From the NCBI RefSeq assembly GCF_019973735.1, contig NZ_AP024463.1:3224001-3288000 (forward strand): a DNA stretch of 64,000 bases. The letters are read 5' to 3'. The notes under the pieces were generated by a model. The model ran no database searches, had not been told where the DNA came from, and saw only the letters and a list, made by a program, of their open reading frames with translations. Below, in pieces: positions 1-9,599 of the stretch (the stretch's first letter is position 1; each line of letters starts with the position of its first letter). Origin of the DNA: Arachnia rubra (lineage in GTDB: Bacteria; Actinomycetota; Actinomycetes; Propionibacteriales; Propionibacteriaceae). Both the position numbers and the translations under genes were made by a program.

Positions 1-1110
1 CAGGACCCCGCCGGTCGCGGTGTCGACCGATGCGACGGCGGCATGCAGCTTCGACGCATCCTGCTTGGGCTTCGCGGAACTGGCCGCCTGCTCCGTGTAT
101 TTCTGGGCAGTGGCGACAGCGGCGTCCTGCATGTTCTTGTCGAGGGTGGTGATCACCTTGAGGCCGCCGCCCTGCACTTCGGCGTCGCTGAATCCAAGCT
201 TCTCCAGCTCCTGCTCCACCTGGGAGATTAGGAACCCCTTGGGGCCGCCGTAGCGGTCGGAGACGGGCACCTCGGGGAATTCCGGAAGAGCCTGGTAGGT
301 GGAGTCGTATTCGGCTTTGGTGATGTAGCCGTTCTCCAGCATCTGGGAGAGCACGTACTGGTAGCGGCCCAAGAGCCTCTCCCGGTTCTTCTCCCCGCCG
401 GACGGGTTGAAGCCGGCTGGGTTGTTGAGGATGGCCGCGAGCGTGGCGGCCTCCGCGAGGCTGAGCTCCGAGGCGGATTTCAGGAAGTACGACTTGGCTG
501 CCGCCTCGATCCCGTAGGCACCACGTCCAAAGTAGATGGTGTTGAGGTAGCCCTCCAGGATCTTCTCCTTCGGCACCTCACGGCCCATCTTGATGGCGAG
601 GATCAGCTCCCGGATCTTGCGGTCCGCGGTGCGTTCGGAACTCAGGTAGAGGATCTTGATGTACTGCTGGGTGATCGTCGACCCGCCCTGGACGTCACCT
701 CCTCTGGCGATGGTCCACATGCCGCGGAGCATGCCGGGCAGCGAGAACCCCGGGTCGGTGAAGAAGGTGGAGTTCTCGGCCGCCACCACAGCGTTCTTCA
801 CGACCTGCGGCATGTTGGCGTAGTCGAGGGTGACGCGGTTCTGCACCGCTAGCGACCCAACCTGCTCCTGCTCATCGTTGTAGTAGATGAAGGTGGTGTT
901 GGTGGTGAAGTCGCTGTTGGGGTCTGGCAGGTCCGTGGTCGCGTACAGGTACAAGAAGGTGCCCACCCCCGCCAGGCTCGCGACGAGGAACAGAATCAAA
1001 GCGCCGAGACCGACCCTGCCCAGGATCTTCCGGGCGCGGGACTTCGGGCGCTTCGCAGCGCGTTTGCGCTTCTGCTCCGGCTTGGCCGGTTGCTGATCCT
1101 GCTGTTCCAT
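1..1110 (-). CDS. Class A penicillin-binding protein, N-terminal part (cut by window edge)
   Basis: Bifunctional glycosyltransferase/transpeptidase that polymerises lipid II and cross-links peptidoglycan outside the membrane. The frame is open from ATG at 1110 to the window edge (370 codons), so the transpeptidase domain is missing here. Residues 1-25 are a basic, cytoplasmic tail rich in Lys/Arg/Gln. One membrane helix follows at about 30-57. A GT51 domain is then visible: AENSTFFTDPG (the catalytic Glu motif in its actinobacterial form), QGGSTITQQ, and a KILEGYLNTIYFGRGAYGIEAA block. The last residues enter the linker before the transpeptidase. The upstream 200 bases hold no gene. Family assignment is secure; which of the ponA-type paralogues this is cannot be told. 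Confidence 0.9.
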   Translation of the reverse strand, partial: MEQQDQQPAKPEQKRKRAAKRPKSRARKILGRVGLGALILFLVASLAGVGTFLYLYATTDLPDPNSDFTTNTTFIYYNDEQEQVGSLAVQNRVTLDYANMPQVVKNAVVAAENSTFFTDPGFSLPGMLRGMWTIARGGDVQGGSTITQQYIKILYLSSERTADRKIRELILAIKMGREVPKEKILEGYLNTIYFGRGAYGIEAAAKSYFLKSASELSLAEAATLAAILNNPAGFNPSGGEKNRERLLGRYQYVLSQMLENGYITKAEYDSTYQALPEFPEVPVSDRYGGPKGFLISQVEQELEKLGFSDAEVQGGGLKVITTLDKNMQDAAVATAQKYTEQAASSAKPKQDASKLHAAVASVDTATGGVL

Positions 1111-1304
1111 GTCAACCAGACTATGCGCTGAACCTGGGTGACTCACATGCAGATGCCTCGCCGCATAGTCCGAGGACTACGCACATCACACAATCCCACC
1201 AGGTGAAACCCCAAGCCAGAACAGCTATCAGCTCATCGGCGAGGGCCAGCTGGCCAGGTGGATGCTCCTGCATCATCTTAACCTGGCGACACGTCGTAGA
1301 ATTC

Positions 1305-2564
1305 TCAGGCCTCTGCTGCCTCGGCCTCTGGCTCTTCGGCATGACGTCCGCGCCTGGCCTGATACTTCCCACGCCTGGCTGGTGGTGTGGCGGCTGCGCC
1401 GACGGTCAGGGCTGCGATCCCCGTCGTGATCGGGACGCTCAATATCAGCCCGATCGCGCTACCCAAGGTACGGACAATCTCACTGGCGAACATCTCCGCA
1501 TTCATGAGCGCGAGAGCAGGACGATCGGTGAAATACAGCAGCAACAGAACCGCCAGCGACCCACCCGCATAGGCAAAAACGATGGTGTAGATGGTGGAGG
1601 CGATGTGGTCGCGCCCGATCCGCATACCCGCCGCGAACAGTTTCCCGCGGCTCATCGACGGCGCCGCCGCCCGCAATTCCCACACCGCCGAGCTCTGCGT
1701 GATGGTGACGTCGTTCATCACGCCGAGGCCACCGACGATGATGCCCACCATCAGGAGCTCCCGGAAGTTGAGCCCGGGCACGAGCTGCGCCAGGTCGTAC
1801 TCGTTCTCCTCGGCGAACCCCGCCAGCCGGGCCAGCTCCACGAACAGGCTGCCCAAACCCGTCGTCACCGCCACGCCGAGCAGCGTCCCGGCCAGGGCCG
1901 TCGACGTCCGGATCGAGACGCCATGGGCCACGTACAGCACCACGAACATGATCGCCGTGCCGCCGACCAGAGCCACCAGGATCCCCGGTTTGCCCGTGAT
2001 CAGCGCCGGCAGCATGAACCCGACCAGCACCACGCCGGCGAATCCGAGCCCGAGCAGGGCAAACAAACCCTTCAGGCGCGCCACCGCGAGCACCACCAGG
2101 ACGAACAGGACCGCCAGCACAGCCAGCACCGGCATTCGCTCCGTCGACGAATAGGACCAGACTGGGTCGTCGGCAGATGCGATCCGGTTCAACTCGATCA
2201 CATCCCCGGCCCGCAGCCCGGACTGCGCGTTCGGCCCGAGCAGCGGGATGGTCACCGAGCTGCCGGTGTCCTCGCCGGTGTTCACGGTCACCGTGGCAGT
2301 CACGCATTTGGCGTTCCCAGTCTGCTGCGCGTCGCAGCCGTCGGTGATGTCGGTGATGGTGCCGTGCTCGTGGGTCAGGTTGGGGGCGTCGTAGATCTTC
2401 TGCACCACCGAGGACAGGTCCGAGCCGGACGGCCACAGCCAGATCAGTCCCGCCACCGTCAGCACCCCGACCAGCGCCAGGAAACCGATCAGCACATTAC
2501 GCGCCGTGGTCCCGACCGCCACATGGTCCAGATCTGCTCCCGAATGAGAATGCCCTGCGCCCAT
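1305..2564 (-). CDS. YibE/F-family multipass membrane protein
   Basis: Predicted integral membrane protein of the YibE/F family (PF07907), whose function is not firmly known; a transport role has been suggested. A first membrane helix near residues 22-42 is followed by an extracytoplasmic domain of roughly 130 residues, then about seven hydrophobic helices. The conserved FVELARLAGFAEENEYDLAQ and MVGIIVGGLGVMNDVTITQ stretches typical of the family are present. I start at the internal ATG (2564, MGAGHSHSG): starting at 2642 would overlap the divergent rhomboid gene and add a tail with no family likeness. The C-terminus is a charged tail rich in Glu and Ala. Divergent from the rhomboid gene with 76 bases between. 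Confidence 0.82.
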   Translation of the reverse strand: MGAGHSHSGADLDHVAVGTTARNVLIGFLALVGVLTVAGLIWLWPSGSDLSSVVQKIYDAPNLTHEHGTITDITDGCDAQQTGNAKCVTATVTVNTGEDTGSSVTIPLLGPNAQSGLRAGDVIELNRIASADDPVWSYSSTERMPVLAVLAVLFVLVVLAVARLKGLFALLGLGFAGVVLVGFMLPALITGKPGILVALVGGTAIMFVVLYVAHGVSIRTSTALAGTLLGVAVTTGLGSLFVELARLAGFAEENEYDLAQLVPGLNFRELLMVGIIVGGLGVMNDVTITQSSAVWELRAAAPSMSRGKLFAAGMRIGRDHIASTIYTIVFAYAGGSLAVLLLLYFTDRPALALMNAEMFASEIVRTLGSAIGLILSVPITTGIAALTVGAAATPPARRGKYQARRGRHAEEPEAEAAEA

Positions 2565-2640
2565 GCCATGGCACGATACCCCCGGGAACCAGAAGCAGAA
2601 GTAACCACGCGTGGTGGATTGCGAAGGTAGCCTTGCGCCC

Positions 2641-3558
2641 ATGCAACAGAGCGTCTGCTACCGGCATCCCGGCGAGGTCACGGGCATCGTCTGCCAACGC
2701 TGCCACCGGCCCATCTGTCCCCGCTGCATGGTGGCGGGGTCCGTCGGATTCCAGTGCCCCGAGTGCGTCGTCCTGGGCCGGCGGCAGACCCGCCAGGCGG
2801 ACCTGCCCTACGGCGGCTCCCGCAGCGCCATGCCGGCGCTGACCTCGCAGGTGCTGATCGGGATCAACGCGGTGGTCTGGCTGGCGATCATCCTGACCGG
2901 CGGCGCGAACAGCTTCCTATTCCAGACCCTGGCCATCCGCGCCCAGGCTTTCTGCGCCACGGACCGGTACATCCTCGCGGTGGACAGCCAGGCGCAGTGC
3001 ACGGCAGTGGGCGCGACCTGGTTCGACGGAGTCAGCTCCGGATCCTGGTGGCAGGTCCTGACCAACGCCTTCACCCACCTGGACGTCCTCCACATCGCCT
3101 TCAACATGGCCGCCCTGTTCATGCTTGGCCCGCAGCTTGAGAGGGTGCTGGGCCGGACCCGTTTCCTGGCGCTCTACCTGGTCTCGGCGCTGACCGGGTC
3201 CGCCATGGTGATGTGGTTCTCCAGCCCCTACATCATCACCATGGGTGCCTCCGGGGCGATCTTCGGGATGATGGGCGCGGTGCTGCTGATTGCGTGGAAA
3301 CATCAGGGCGACGTGCGGTCCATCCTGATGTGGCTGGGTATCAACGTGGTGATCACCTTCGTGGGCTCCAGCTACATCTCGTGGCAAGGGCACCTGGGCG
3401 GCCTGCTCGGCGGGCTGGCCGTCACCGCCGTCCTGGTCTGGCTTCCCCGGGAGCAGCGCCGCTGGCAGTGGCCGTTGGTGGCGGCGGTGGCTGCGCTGGC
3501 CATCGCCGACATCGTGGTGCGGGCGCTGATGCTGGCCCCAGGGACGCCGGTCAGCTGA
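2641..3558 (+). CDS. Rhomboid-family intramembrane serine protease
   Basis: Membrane protease that cleaves transmembrane substrates within the bilayer; its substrates here are unknown. The start at ATG 2641 gives a 305-residue protein. Residues 1-45 hold a B-box-like zinc-binding region (CYRHPGEVTGIVCQRC, CPRC, CPEC), common in actinobacterial rhomboids. Six helices follow. The nucleophile lies in GASGAIFG (Ser about 204) and the catalytic His in SWQGHLGGLLGG (about 251); the HIAFNMAALF segment is the conserved helix-2 motif. The gene converges on the PBP gene downstream and overlaps its 3' end by 8 bases. Confidence 0.92.
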   Translation: MQQSVCYRHPGEVTGIVCQRCHRPICPRCMVAGSVGFQCPECVVLGRRQTRQADLPYGGSRSAMPALTSQVLIGINAVVWLAIILTGGANSFLFQTLAIRAQAFCATDRYILAVDSQAQCTAVGATWFDGVSSGSWWQVLTNAFTHLDVLHIAFNMAALFMLGPQLERVLGRTRFLALYLVSALTGSAMVMWFSSPYIITMGASGAIFGMMGAVLLIAWKHQGDVRSILMWLGINVVITFVGSSYISWQGHLGGLLGGLAVTAVLVWLPREQRRWQWPLVAAVAALAIADIVVRALMLAPGTPVS

Positions 3559-5476
3559 ACATCGCGTTGATGAGCGGGCCGGCCGTCGCGGAACCCGACT
3601 GGCCGTCCTGCACGAAGGCCGCCACCGCGTACTTGTCGTTCCACGCGATCATCCAGGCGTGAGCGCTGTCGGAGGCGGCGTCACCGAATTCGGCGGTGCC
3701 CGTCTTGGCGCCGGTCATGACGCCCTTGACGACGCTGCCGGACCCCTCGTTGACCACGGCTTTCATCAGGGTCTGGAGTTGTGTGGCCTCGTCCTGGGTC
3801 AGGGGCGTGGCCGTCGACTTCGCCTCGTGTCCCTTCACCAGCCACGGAATCCGGGTCTCACCCGAGGCGACGCTGGCCGACACCGAGGCCATCCCCAGCG
3901 GCGACATCTCGATGCCGCCCTGCCCGATCATGCTGATGGCCAGGTCGAGCGGGGAATTCGCAGGCTCCACCTTCCCGAAGTTCGACGAGAACCCGGCGTC
4001 GTAGTCCGTGCCCACCCCGAGGCTGCCCGCGGCTTCCTTCAGTTTCTCCGGGGTGACCTTGTCGGTGTTGCTCCCGAAGGCGGTGTTGCAGGAGTTCGCC
4101 ACTGCCTGCGTCAGCGTGATGCTGCCGGTCTTGTCCTCGGGATAGCCGTCGTAGTTCTTCAGGGTGTGGTCGCCGATCTGCATGGTGGCTGGGCACTGCA
4201 CCGTCGAGTCGGGCCGCAGGCCGGAGCGCAGCAACGCCAGCGACGAGACCACCTTGAAGGTGGAACCGGGCGCGTACTTGCCGAAGGTGGCGTAGGGATA
4301 CTCGCCGGCCGCCTTCGAGTTGGCTGCTGCCAGCACTCCCCCGTCCTTGACGTCCAGCACGACCAGGGAGGCGAGCCCGGAGTCGCCAACCTGCTGCGAC
4401 AGCACCGACTCCGCCTTCTCCTGCATCGCGCGGTCCAGCGACAGCTGAATCGGGCTGCCGACGCTGGACTCCTGCGAGAACAGCGTCGTGGTCTCTGCCT
4501 CCGCTCCGGAGCGCGCCACGATGTCGACAGTCACCTTCGGCACCCCGCGCAGTTCCTTGTCGTAACGCTCCTGCAGGCCAGTGACCCCGACCATGTCCGA
4601 GGTCATCAGGGCGCCCTCCGACTTGTCCACCTGTTCCTTCGACGGGTTCCCGACCTTGCCGAGCAGGCCCGCGGCGAAGGTGTCCGATGGCGCGACCGAC
4701 GAGCTGGACTCCTTGACGAAGGCTCCCGGGATGCTGGAGACAGTGGACGGGATCTGGTCCTGGGAGGAGATGGTCTTGGCGACCACGAACTGCTTGGCCC
4801 CGCCAGTCAGCACCTTCTGGGTGTAGGAGTTGACGTCGACTCCCAGCAGCTGCGCCAGCTGCGCGGCCGCGGCCTCCCAGGTGGACTCCTCAGACTTCGA
4901 CTTGTCGATGCCGACCTGGTAGACGGTGCGCTCCTCCACGAGGGCCACGCCCTCGCGGTCGTTGATGGCGGCGCGTTTCGGCCAGGTGCGCTGATGCCTG
5001 AGCCGTGTCTTGTCGGTGAGTTTCTCGTGCACCACCGTGGGCGCCCAGGTGACCACCCAGTTGCCGTCCGCATTCTCCAGCTGAACGTTGGTGGTGTATT
5101 GCAGCCCGGCCTGCCCGACGGGGTAGTTGTAGTTCAGATGAGCGGAGGCGGTCTTCCCATCGGGCGCGTACTGCACCCCAGCGGACTCCACCGCCGGGAC
5201 GATGTCGTCCATGCCCGCGAAGATGGTCTTCAGCTCCGTGGTGGCGTCGGCGGGCGGCGTGGACAGCGACGTGCCAGTCAGGTCCAGCTTCTGCAGCCCC
5301 GCGACCAGGCCGGCGACCACGTCATCCGCGGAGGACACCCCGTTCGGTGGGTCGTTGGGGGCCCAGGCACCGGGCTCCGGATTGCCGGGAGAGCACCCTC
5401 CCAGCAGCAACGCCGAGGCCATGACGGCGGCCAGCACAGCCCGGAGCCTCCCGGCCCAGAAGGTCTTGGTACTCAC
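3551..5476 (-). CDS. Class B penicillin-binding protein, lipoprotein type with MecA_N-like domain
   Basis: Lipid-anchored D,D-transpeptidase, 641 residues, resembling mycobacterial PBP-lipo. I choose GTG at 5476 because an AGGAAGG ribosome site lies just upstream and the protein then begins with a proper signal peptide and lipobox (LLLGGC, lipidated Cys 28). An NTF2-like MecA_N domain spans roughly 55-175, a dimerisation domain follows, and the transpeptidase carries GSTFK (Ser about 405), SCN and KTGT motifs. It faces the rhomboid gene tail to tail. Role: peptidoglycan cross-linking in growth or division; the MecA_N domain often accompanies intrinsic beta-lactam tolerance, but nothing here shows that directly. 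Confidence 0.9.
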   Translation of the reverse strand: MSTKTFWAGRLRAVLAAVMASALLLGGCSPGNPEPGAWAPNDPPNGVSSADDVVAGLVAGLQKLDLTGTSLSTPPADATTELKTIFAGMDDIVPAVESAGVQYAPDGKTASAHLNYNYPVGQAGLQYTTNVQLENADGNWVVTWAPTVVHEKLTDKTRLRHQRTWPKRAAINDREGVALVEERTVYQVGIDKSKSEESTWEAAAAQLAQLLGVDVNSYTQKVLTGGAKQFVVAKTISSQDQIPSTVSSIPGAFVKESSSSVAPSDTFAAGLLGKVGNPSKEQVDKSEGALMTSDMVGVTGLQERYDKELRGVPKVTVDIVARSGAEAETTTLFSQESSVGSPIQLSLDRAMQEKAESVLSQQVGDSGLASLVVLDVKDGGVLAAANSKAAGEYPYATFGKYAPGSTFKVVSSLALLRSGLRPDSTVQCPATMQIGDHTLKNYDGYPEDKTGSITLTQAVANSCNTAFGSNTDKVTPEKLKEAAGSLGVGTDYDAGFSSNFGKVEPANSPLDLAISMIGQGGIEMSPLGMASVSASVASGETRIPWLVKGHEAKSTATPLTQDEATQLQTLMKAVVNEGSGSVVKGVMTGAKTGTAEFGDAASDSAHAWMIAWNDKYAVAAFVQDGQSGSATAGPLINAMFS

Positions 5477-5670
5477 GTCGGATCCCTTCCTCAGCTTCCT
5501 TGCCCTGAGACTACCGGGAGCCCCTGTCAAAGACGACAGGGAGGTTCTGGACAATGATTGTTGCCCCTCATGGAGACAGGTACCCTTTATAGGGTTGAAG
5601 GTCGTACAGATCGCTACTTACGGATCGGCCCGCGACCACCTCCCCGATCTATATCAAGGAGTGAAACCGG

Positions 5671-6852
5671 TTGTCCGTCCCCCTTTGGGTCTGGGTCCTG
5701 ACCATCGCAATCATCATGGGGCTGCTCGCCTTCGACTTCTTCTTCCACGTCCGCAAGGCACACACACCCACCCTCAAAGAAGCCACCCTCTGGTCGATCA
5801 TCTACGTGGGCCTGGCTGTCCTCTTCGGTATCGCCGTGACCATATTCGGCGGCGTCGACATGGGCACGCAGTATTTCAACGGCTGGCTGCTGGAGAAAGC
5901 CCTCAGCGTCGACAACCTGTTCGTGTTCCTGGTGATCATGGGTTCTTTCGCTGTGCCACGCCAGGACCAGCAGAAGGTGCTGCTGTTCGGCATCGTCTTC
6001 GCACTGCTGGCCCGGTCGGTCTTCATCGCCCTCGGCAAGGCGATGCTGGAGACGTGGAGCTGGACGTTCTACATCTTCGGCCTGATCCTCATGATCACGG
6101 CCGGCCGGCTGCTGGCCCCCGACGACGGCGAGTCCGGGGACGCCGACAACTTCATCATCCGGATGGCGAAGAAATACCTGCACACCACCGACCACTACGA
6201 CGGGGACAAGCTGTCCACCGTGGAGAACGGCAAACGGGTGCTCACCCCGATGCTGCTGGTGATGATCGCCATCGGCGGCACCGACCTGATGTTCGCGCTG
6301 GACTCCGTGCCCGCCGTCTATGGCGTGACCACCAACGTGTACCTGGTGTTCACCGCGACCGCGTTCTCGATGATGGGGCTGCGGCAGCTCTACTTCCTGA
6401 TCGACGACCTCCTGGACCGCCTGATCTACCTGAAGTACGGCTTGGCCGCGGTGCTCGGTTTCATCGGCGTCAAGCTGACCCTCCATGCGCTGAACGAGAA
6501 CAACGTGCCGTTCATCAATGGCGGCAGGCACGTCGATGTGTGGGACATCAGCGATCGCGACTCGCTGCTCGTGATCCTGAGCATCCTGACGATAACGATC
6601 GTGATCTCGCTGTTCAGCCGGAAGGGAATCGTCGCCAGCGCCATTCGCAGCCTAGACCGCCGGGCGCACTCCTACCTGCACACCGAGTACCACAACACCG
6701 ACGAGGAACGCGACGCCCTCTACCAGGACATCGTCACCCGGGAAGCTGGACTGGGGAAGTTCAATCCCAGGTTCGTCGCCGAGTACATGGAGTCCAGCGG
6801 CTTGGAGGCCACCCTAGAGAAGGTCCACAAGATGCACCGGGAGATCGGCTAA
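5671..6852 (+). CDS. TerC-family integral membrane protein
   Basis: TerC/Alx-type membrane protein (PF03741), a family tied to manganese export and protection of secreted proteins during metallation, originally named for tellurite resistance. The start is TTG at 5671 behind AAGGAG with about 9 bases of spacing; no in-frame ATG lies nearby. Nine or so helices are visible, with the acidic family motifs in LEKALSVDNLFVF and GTDLMFALDSVPA (metal-coordinating Asp residues). A cytoplasmic loop of about 45 residues splits the two halves. The C-terminal tail of 70 residues is charged. I looked for a yybP-ykoY manganese riboswitch upstream and do not see a convincing one. Confidence 0.9.
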   Translation: MSVPLWVWVLTIAIIMGLLAFDFFFHVRKAHTPTLKEATLWSIIYVGLAVLFGIAVTIFGGVDMGTQYFNGWLLEKALSVDNLFVFLVIMGSFAVPRQDQQKVLLFGIVFALLARSVFIALGKAMLETWSWTFYIFGLILMITAGRLLAPDDGESGDADNFIIRMAKKYLHTTDHYDGDKLSTVENGKRVLTPMLLVMIAIGGTDLMFALDSVPAVYGVTTNVYLVFTATAFSMMGLRQLYFLIDDLLDRLIYLKYGLAAVLGFIGVKLTLHALNENNVPFINGGRHVDVWDISDRDSLLVILSILTITIVISLFSRKGIVASAIRSLDRRAHSYLHTEYHNTDEERDALYQDIVTREAGLGKFNPRFVAEYMESSGLEATLEKVHKMHREIG

Positions 6853-6924
6853 GACCGCCCCAGGAAATCCCTCACCTGAGCGGTACGCAGACTCCGCGCA
6901 ACCATCTGAGCCCTCACTGAGCCC

Positions 6925-7869
6925 TCAGGCAGCAGCCTTGACGTCCCACGCGGCCGCAGCGACCATTCCCGCCAGCGTCTCCTCCAGGGGAGTGTGGGTC
7001 TCGCCGAGCAGGTCGCGGGTATCGGTGTCGTCGCAGATGAAGGGCGCCTCCATCTGGTAGCTGGTCTGGCCGATCGCACGCATCACCGGGGAGAACCAGC
7101 CCAGCAGGCGCATCACCGGGGCGGGGATGACGCGCAGTCCCGGCTCTCCGCCGATCCCGGCAGCCTGGAACAGCAGCCGGGCGAGCTCGCGGACACTGCG
7201 GGCGGGGGCGCTGGGGACGTGCCACGCCCGGCCGGTCATCCCGGGATCGGTGGCGGCGCGGGCCAGGAGACGTCCGAAGTCGGAGATCGCGGTCCAGGTG
7301 TGCGGGGAGTCGGCGCTGCCGATGATGCCGGCCCTCCCCTTGGCCAGCAGGGGCCCAACGATCCGCGACCCGGCATAGGACCCCGTCCCTGCGCCGGCCC
7401 CGAGGTACGACGACCCACGCACCTCGACCGCCCGGATCCGCCCCTGCTCATGGGCCTGGAACAGGCGCCGGGTCACGTCGGCCCGGACCTCACCAAGCGC
7501 CGACGGCGGGTCGAGGGGGTCGGTGGCACGCATCGGCATGACTCCGCGCGCATAGGAGTAGAGATTGCCCGCGACCACCAGCGTGGCGTCCTGTCGTTCC
7601 GCCAGGCGGATGAGGTTCTCGATGGCCAGGGGCCAGGCATGACGCCATCCGGCGACGGTGTAGGTGAAGTTACAGCAGGCGACGATCGCCGCGCTGGGCG
7701 CAAGCCCCTCCAGGCCATCGCCCGTGACGACGTCGGCCCTGGCGGCCTGCGCGCCAGGCAGCTGGGTTCCGCTGCGGGTAGCGACCGTGACCTGATGCCC
7801 GGTCTCGACGAGCGTGCGCGTCGTGGCCCTGCCGAGCGGCCCGGCGCCGATGACGGTGATGTGTTCCAT
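6925..7869 (-). CDS. NAD(P)-dependent epimerase/dehydratase-family oxidoreductase
   Basis: Short-chain, extended-SDR-like protein of 314 residues. The Rossmann motif VIGAGPLGRATTRTL stands at residues 5-20 and binds the dinucleotide. The usual catalytic YxxxK is not obvious (NLYSYARG aligns near it), so it belongs to the atypical SDR group that often acts as a regulator or reductase. Substrate unknown. It is divergent from a TetR gene, with two operator-like palindromes between them, so the TetR protein very probably represses it and perhaps senses its substrate. Confidence 0.82.
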   Translation of the reverse strand: MEHITVIGAGPLGRATTRTLVETGHQVTVATRSGTQLPGAQAARADVVTGDGLEGLAPSAAIVACCNFTYTVAGWRHAWPLAIENLIRLAERQDATLVVAGNLYSYARGVMPMRATDPLDPPSALGEVRADVTRRLFQAHEQGRIRAVEVRGSSYLGAGAGTGSYAGSRIVGPLLAKGRAGIIGSADSPHTWTAISDFGRLLARAATDPGMTGRAWHVPSAPARSVRELARLLFQAAGIGGEPGLRVIPAPVMRLLGWFSPVMRAIGQTSYQMEAPFICDDTDTRDLLGETHTPLEETLAGMVAAAAWDVKAAA

Positions 7870-7898
7870 GGTTCCTCCTCAGGTATCGACCCAAAACA

Positions 7899-7936
7899 GT
7901 AAACACTGTTTACGCAACATTGTAAACACTGTTCAC
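7899..7936. promoter_or_regulatory. Two tandem 15-bp palindromic operators between TetR gene and oxidoreductase gene
   Basis: A perfect palindrome GTAAACACTGTTTAC lies at 7899-7913 and a near-perfect copy ending TTCAC at 7922-7936, 23 bases centre to centre (about two helical turns). They occupy the divergent promoter region. This is the expected form of a TetR-family operator pair; the binding protein is inferred from the neighbour, not shown. Confidence 0.75.
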
Positions 7937-7970
7937 GCTCCTGGCGTGGTGCGCGTGCGAGACTGGGGCC

Positions 7971-8687
7971 ATGGCACCCACCCCACGCAGCGAGGCCCGC
8001 GACGCCTTCACCCGGCAGCTGCTGACGGTCGCGCACCAGCACCTGGTGGACAACGGCGCGACAGGGCTGGGGATGCGCGCCCTCGCTCGCGATCTCAACG
8101 TGACGCCTGGCGCCCTGTACCGCTACGTCAAGAGCCGCGATGACCTCCTGACGCTGCTCATCGTCGACGCCTACGAGTCGCTGGGAAAAGCCGTCGAGGA
8201 GGCCGAGGGCAGGATCCCACGCGGAGACCACGAGGGTCGCTGGCTGGCGATATGGCGCGCGGCGCGCACCTGGGCGCTGGAGCACCGCAACGAGTACGGC
8301 CTGATCTACGGCACCCCGGTCCCCGGATACCAGGCCCCACCGGAGACCATCCCTGCCGCGTCCAAGATCTCCATCCTGCTCGCGCGAATAGCCTCGGAAG
8401 TGGCCCCGCCCGCCGGCGGCACTCCCCCGGCGAGCGGGCCGGAGCTGGCCCCAGGCCTGTTGGAGGACCTCGAGAGGGTGCGTCGCTGGACCATCGAACA
8501 GGGACTACCCGCGAAAGCCTCGGACGAGATGATCCTGACCGTCCTGAGAGGTTGGACCGAGCTGTTCGGCTGCATCAACATGGAACTCTTCGGCCACTAC
8601 GTCGGCAGCATCGAGAATGGCCCAGAATTCCTCGACGAACTGGCCCACCGCAGTTTCCACGAACTCCAAGAACTGGCACGGTCCTAA
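7971..8687 (+). CDS. TetR/AcrR-family transcriptional regulator
   Basis: 238-residue regulator. The N-terminal helix-turn-helix is clear (TGLGMRALARDLNVTPGALYRYVKSRDDLL, residues about 32-62). The C-terminal half is a ligand-binding domain with a Pro/Ala-rich loop near 145-165. It is transcribed away from the oxidoreductase at 7869, and two palindromic operators lie in the 101 bases between. It most likely represses both genes until a small molecule binds. A short inverted repeat (AGAAATG/CATTTCT, 8697-8712) just after the stop could be a weak terminator. Confidence 0.9.
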   Translation: MAPTPRSEARDAFTRQLLTVAHQHLVDNGATGLGMRALARDLNVTPGALYRYVKSRDDLLTLLIVDAYESLGKAVEEAEGRIPRGDHEGRWLAIWRAARTWALEHRNEYGLIYGTPVPGYQAPPETIPAASKISILLARIASEVAPPAGGTPPASGPELAPGLLEDLERVRRWTIEQGLPAKASDEMILTVLRGWTELFGCINMELFGHYVGSIENGPEFLDELAHRSFHELQELARS

Positions 8688-8795
8688 TCAACACCCAGAA
8701 ATGCTCATTTCTCCCTGAAAACCTACGAAAACTGGCTCATACCTAAAAGCGTCGGGAGCAACTGATAGATTTCCGGCGAGCGACAGGAGTAAGCC

Positions 8796-9599
8796 ATGAC
8801 GACGGTCACGCGGCGTGTAAAAGAAGTTACCCAACCCCGTGGCGGGTACATCAACCCGAGGTCCATGAGGGTAAAACAGCTGGACGACGGCAAACCATCA
8901 CCGCTCGATCATAAAATCGAGAATCTCCACCCTACTCTGGTGGGCACAGCAGTGGATTACCTATCACGCCTCGCGAACGGCGCGGATCCACACGACGCCT
9001 TTGCGGTTTCACTGATGGGCGCCAACAACATCGGCGGCGCTGCTCGCACAGCTGCTGAGGTCGCGGTGGCAAGCCTCACACCAGGAAAAATAGACGGCTA
9101 CGCCATCATTGCCGCCTGCAAGCTCGCCGGATACGACGTTGGATACCGCGTCGGTCCGGCAATGTACGATCCACGTGCACGAACCAAGCCGGATAAGGTC
9201 ACGATCGATCACATCGTGACCATGGTTGATCGGTCAGTCAGGTTCTTCCGCGAATACGGGCCTATCACACTCGATGGCTTCACTTTCCCCGGCGGCTATA
9301 CTGACGTGGTGACGGCAGGTGATGGAGATTTCCTGACCTCCGATACGCTGTGGGATTTCAAAGTCTCAGTGAAAAGCCCCACCAAGGATCACACGCTCCA
9401 GCTACTCATGTACTGGCTCATGGGCATGCACACAGGCCTGTCCCACTTCACAGGCATCACCCATCTGGGGGTCTTCAACCCGCGCCTCAACACCGTATAC
9501 CGCATCGCGGTTGCGGACATCTCCAAGGAGGTTATCAGGGAGGTCAGTATCGAAGTGATTGGATATGAGGATTATCCACAGGCTTTAGTGCACCGATGA
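8796..9599 (+). CDS. Unnamed protein with PD-(D/E)XK nuclease-like signature
   Basis: 267 residues, good AGGAG ribosome site. I do not recognise an exact family. The C-terminal half shows the pattern of the PD-(D/E)XK fold: an Asp in GDGDFLTSD, then LWDFKVS (DxK core), then a helix carrying QLLMYWLMG, which matches the QxxxY motif of RecB-type nucleases. The N-terminal half (to about residue 110) is alpha-helical with no motif I know. It stands alone, after a small regulator unit and before 430 bases of empty DNA. A nuclease or nuclease-derived defence function is an inference from the motif pattern only. Confidence 0.6.
   Translation: MTTVTRRVKEVTQPRGGYINPRSMRVKQLDDGKPSPLDHKIENLHPTLVGTAVDYLSRLANGADPHDAFAVSLMGANNIGGAARTAAEVAVASLTPGKIDGYAIIAACKLAGYDVGYRVGPAMYDPRARTKPDKVTIDHIVTMVDRSVRFFREYGPITLDGFTFPGGYTDVVTAGDGDFLTSDTLWDFKVSVKSPTKDHTLQLLMYWLMGMHTGLSHFTGITHLGVFNPRLNTVYRIAVADISKEVIREVSIEVIGYEDYPQALVHR

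Noticed and set aside
3659..5557. A 632-codon frame on the plus strand opposite the PBP gene
   Set aside because: Arg/His/Gly/Val-rich translation typical of the antisense of a high-GC gene; the minus-strand gene has all catalytic motifs.
5555..5670. yybP-ykoY manganese riboswitch ahead of the TerC gene
   Set aside because: The context is right for one, but I could not lay out the conserved paired loops in these bases.
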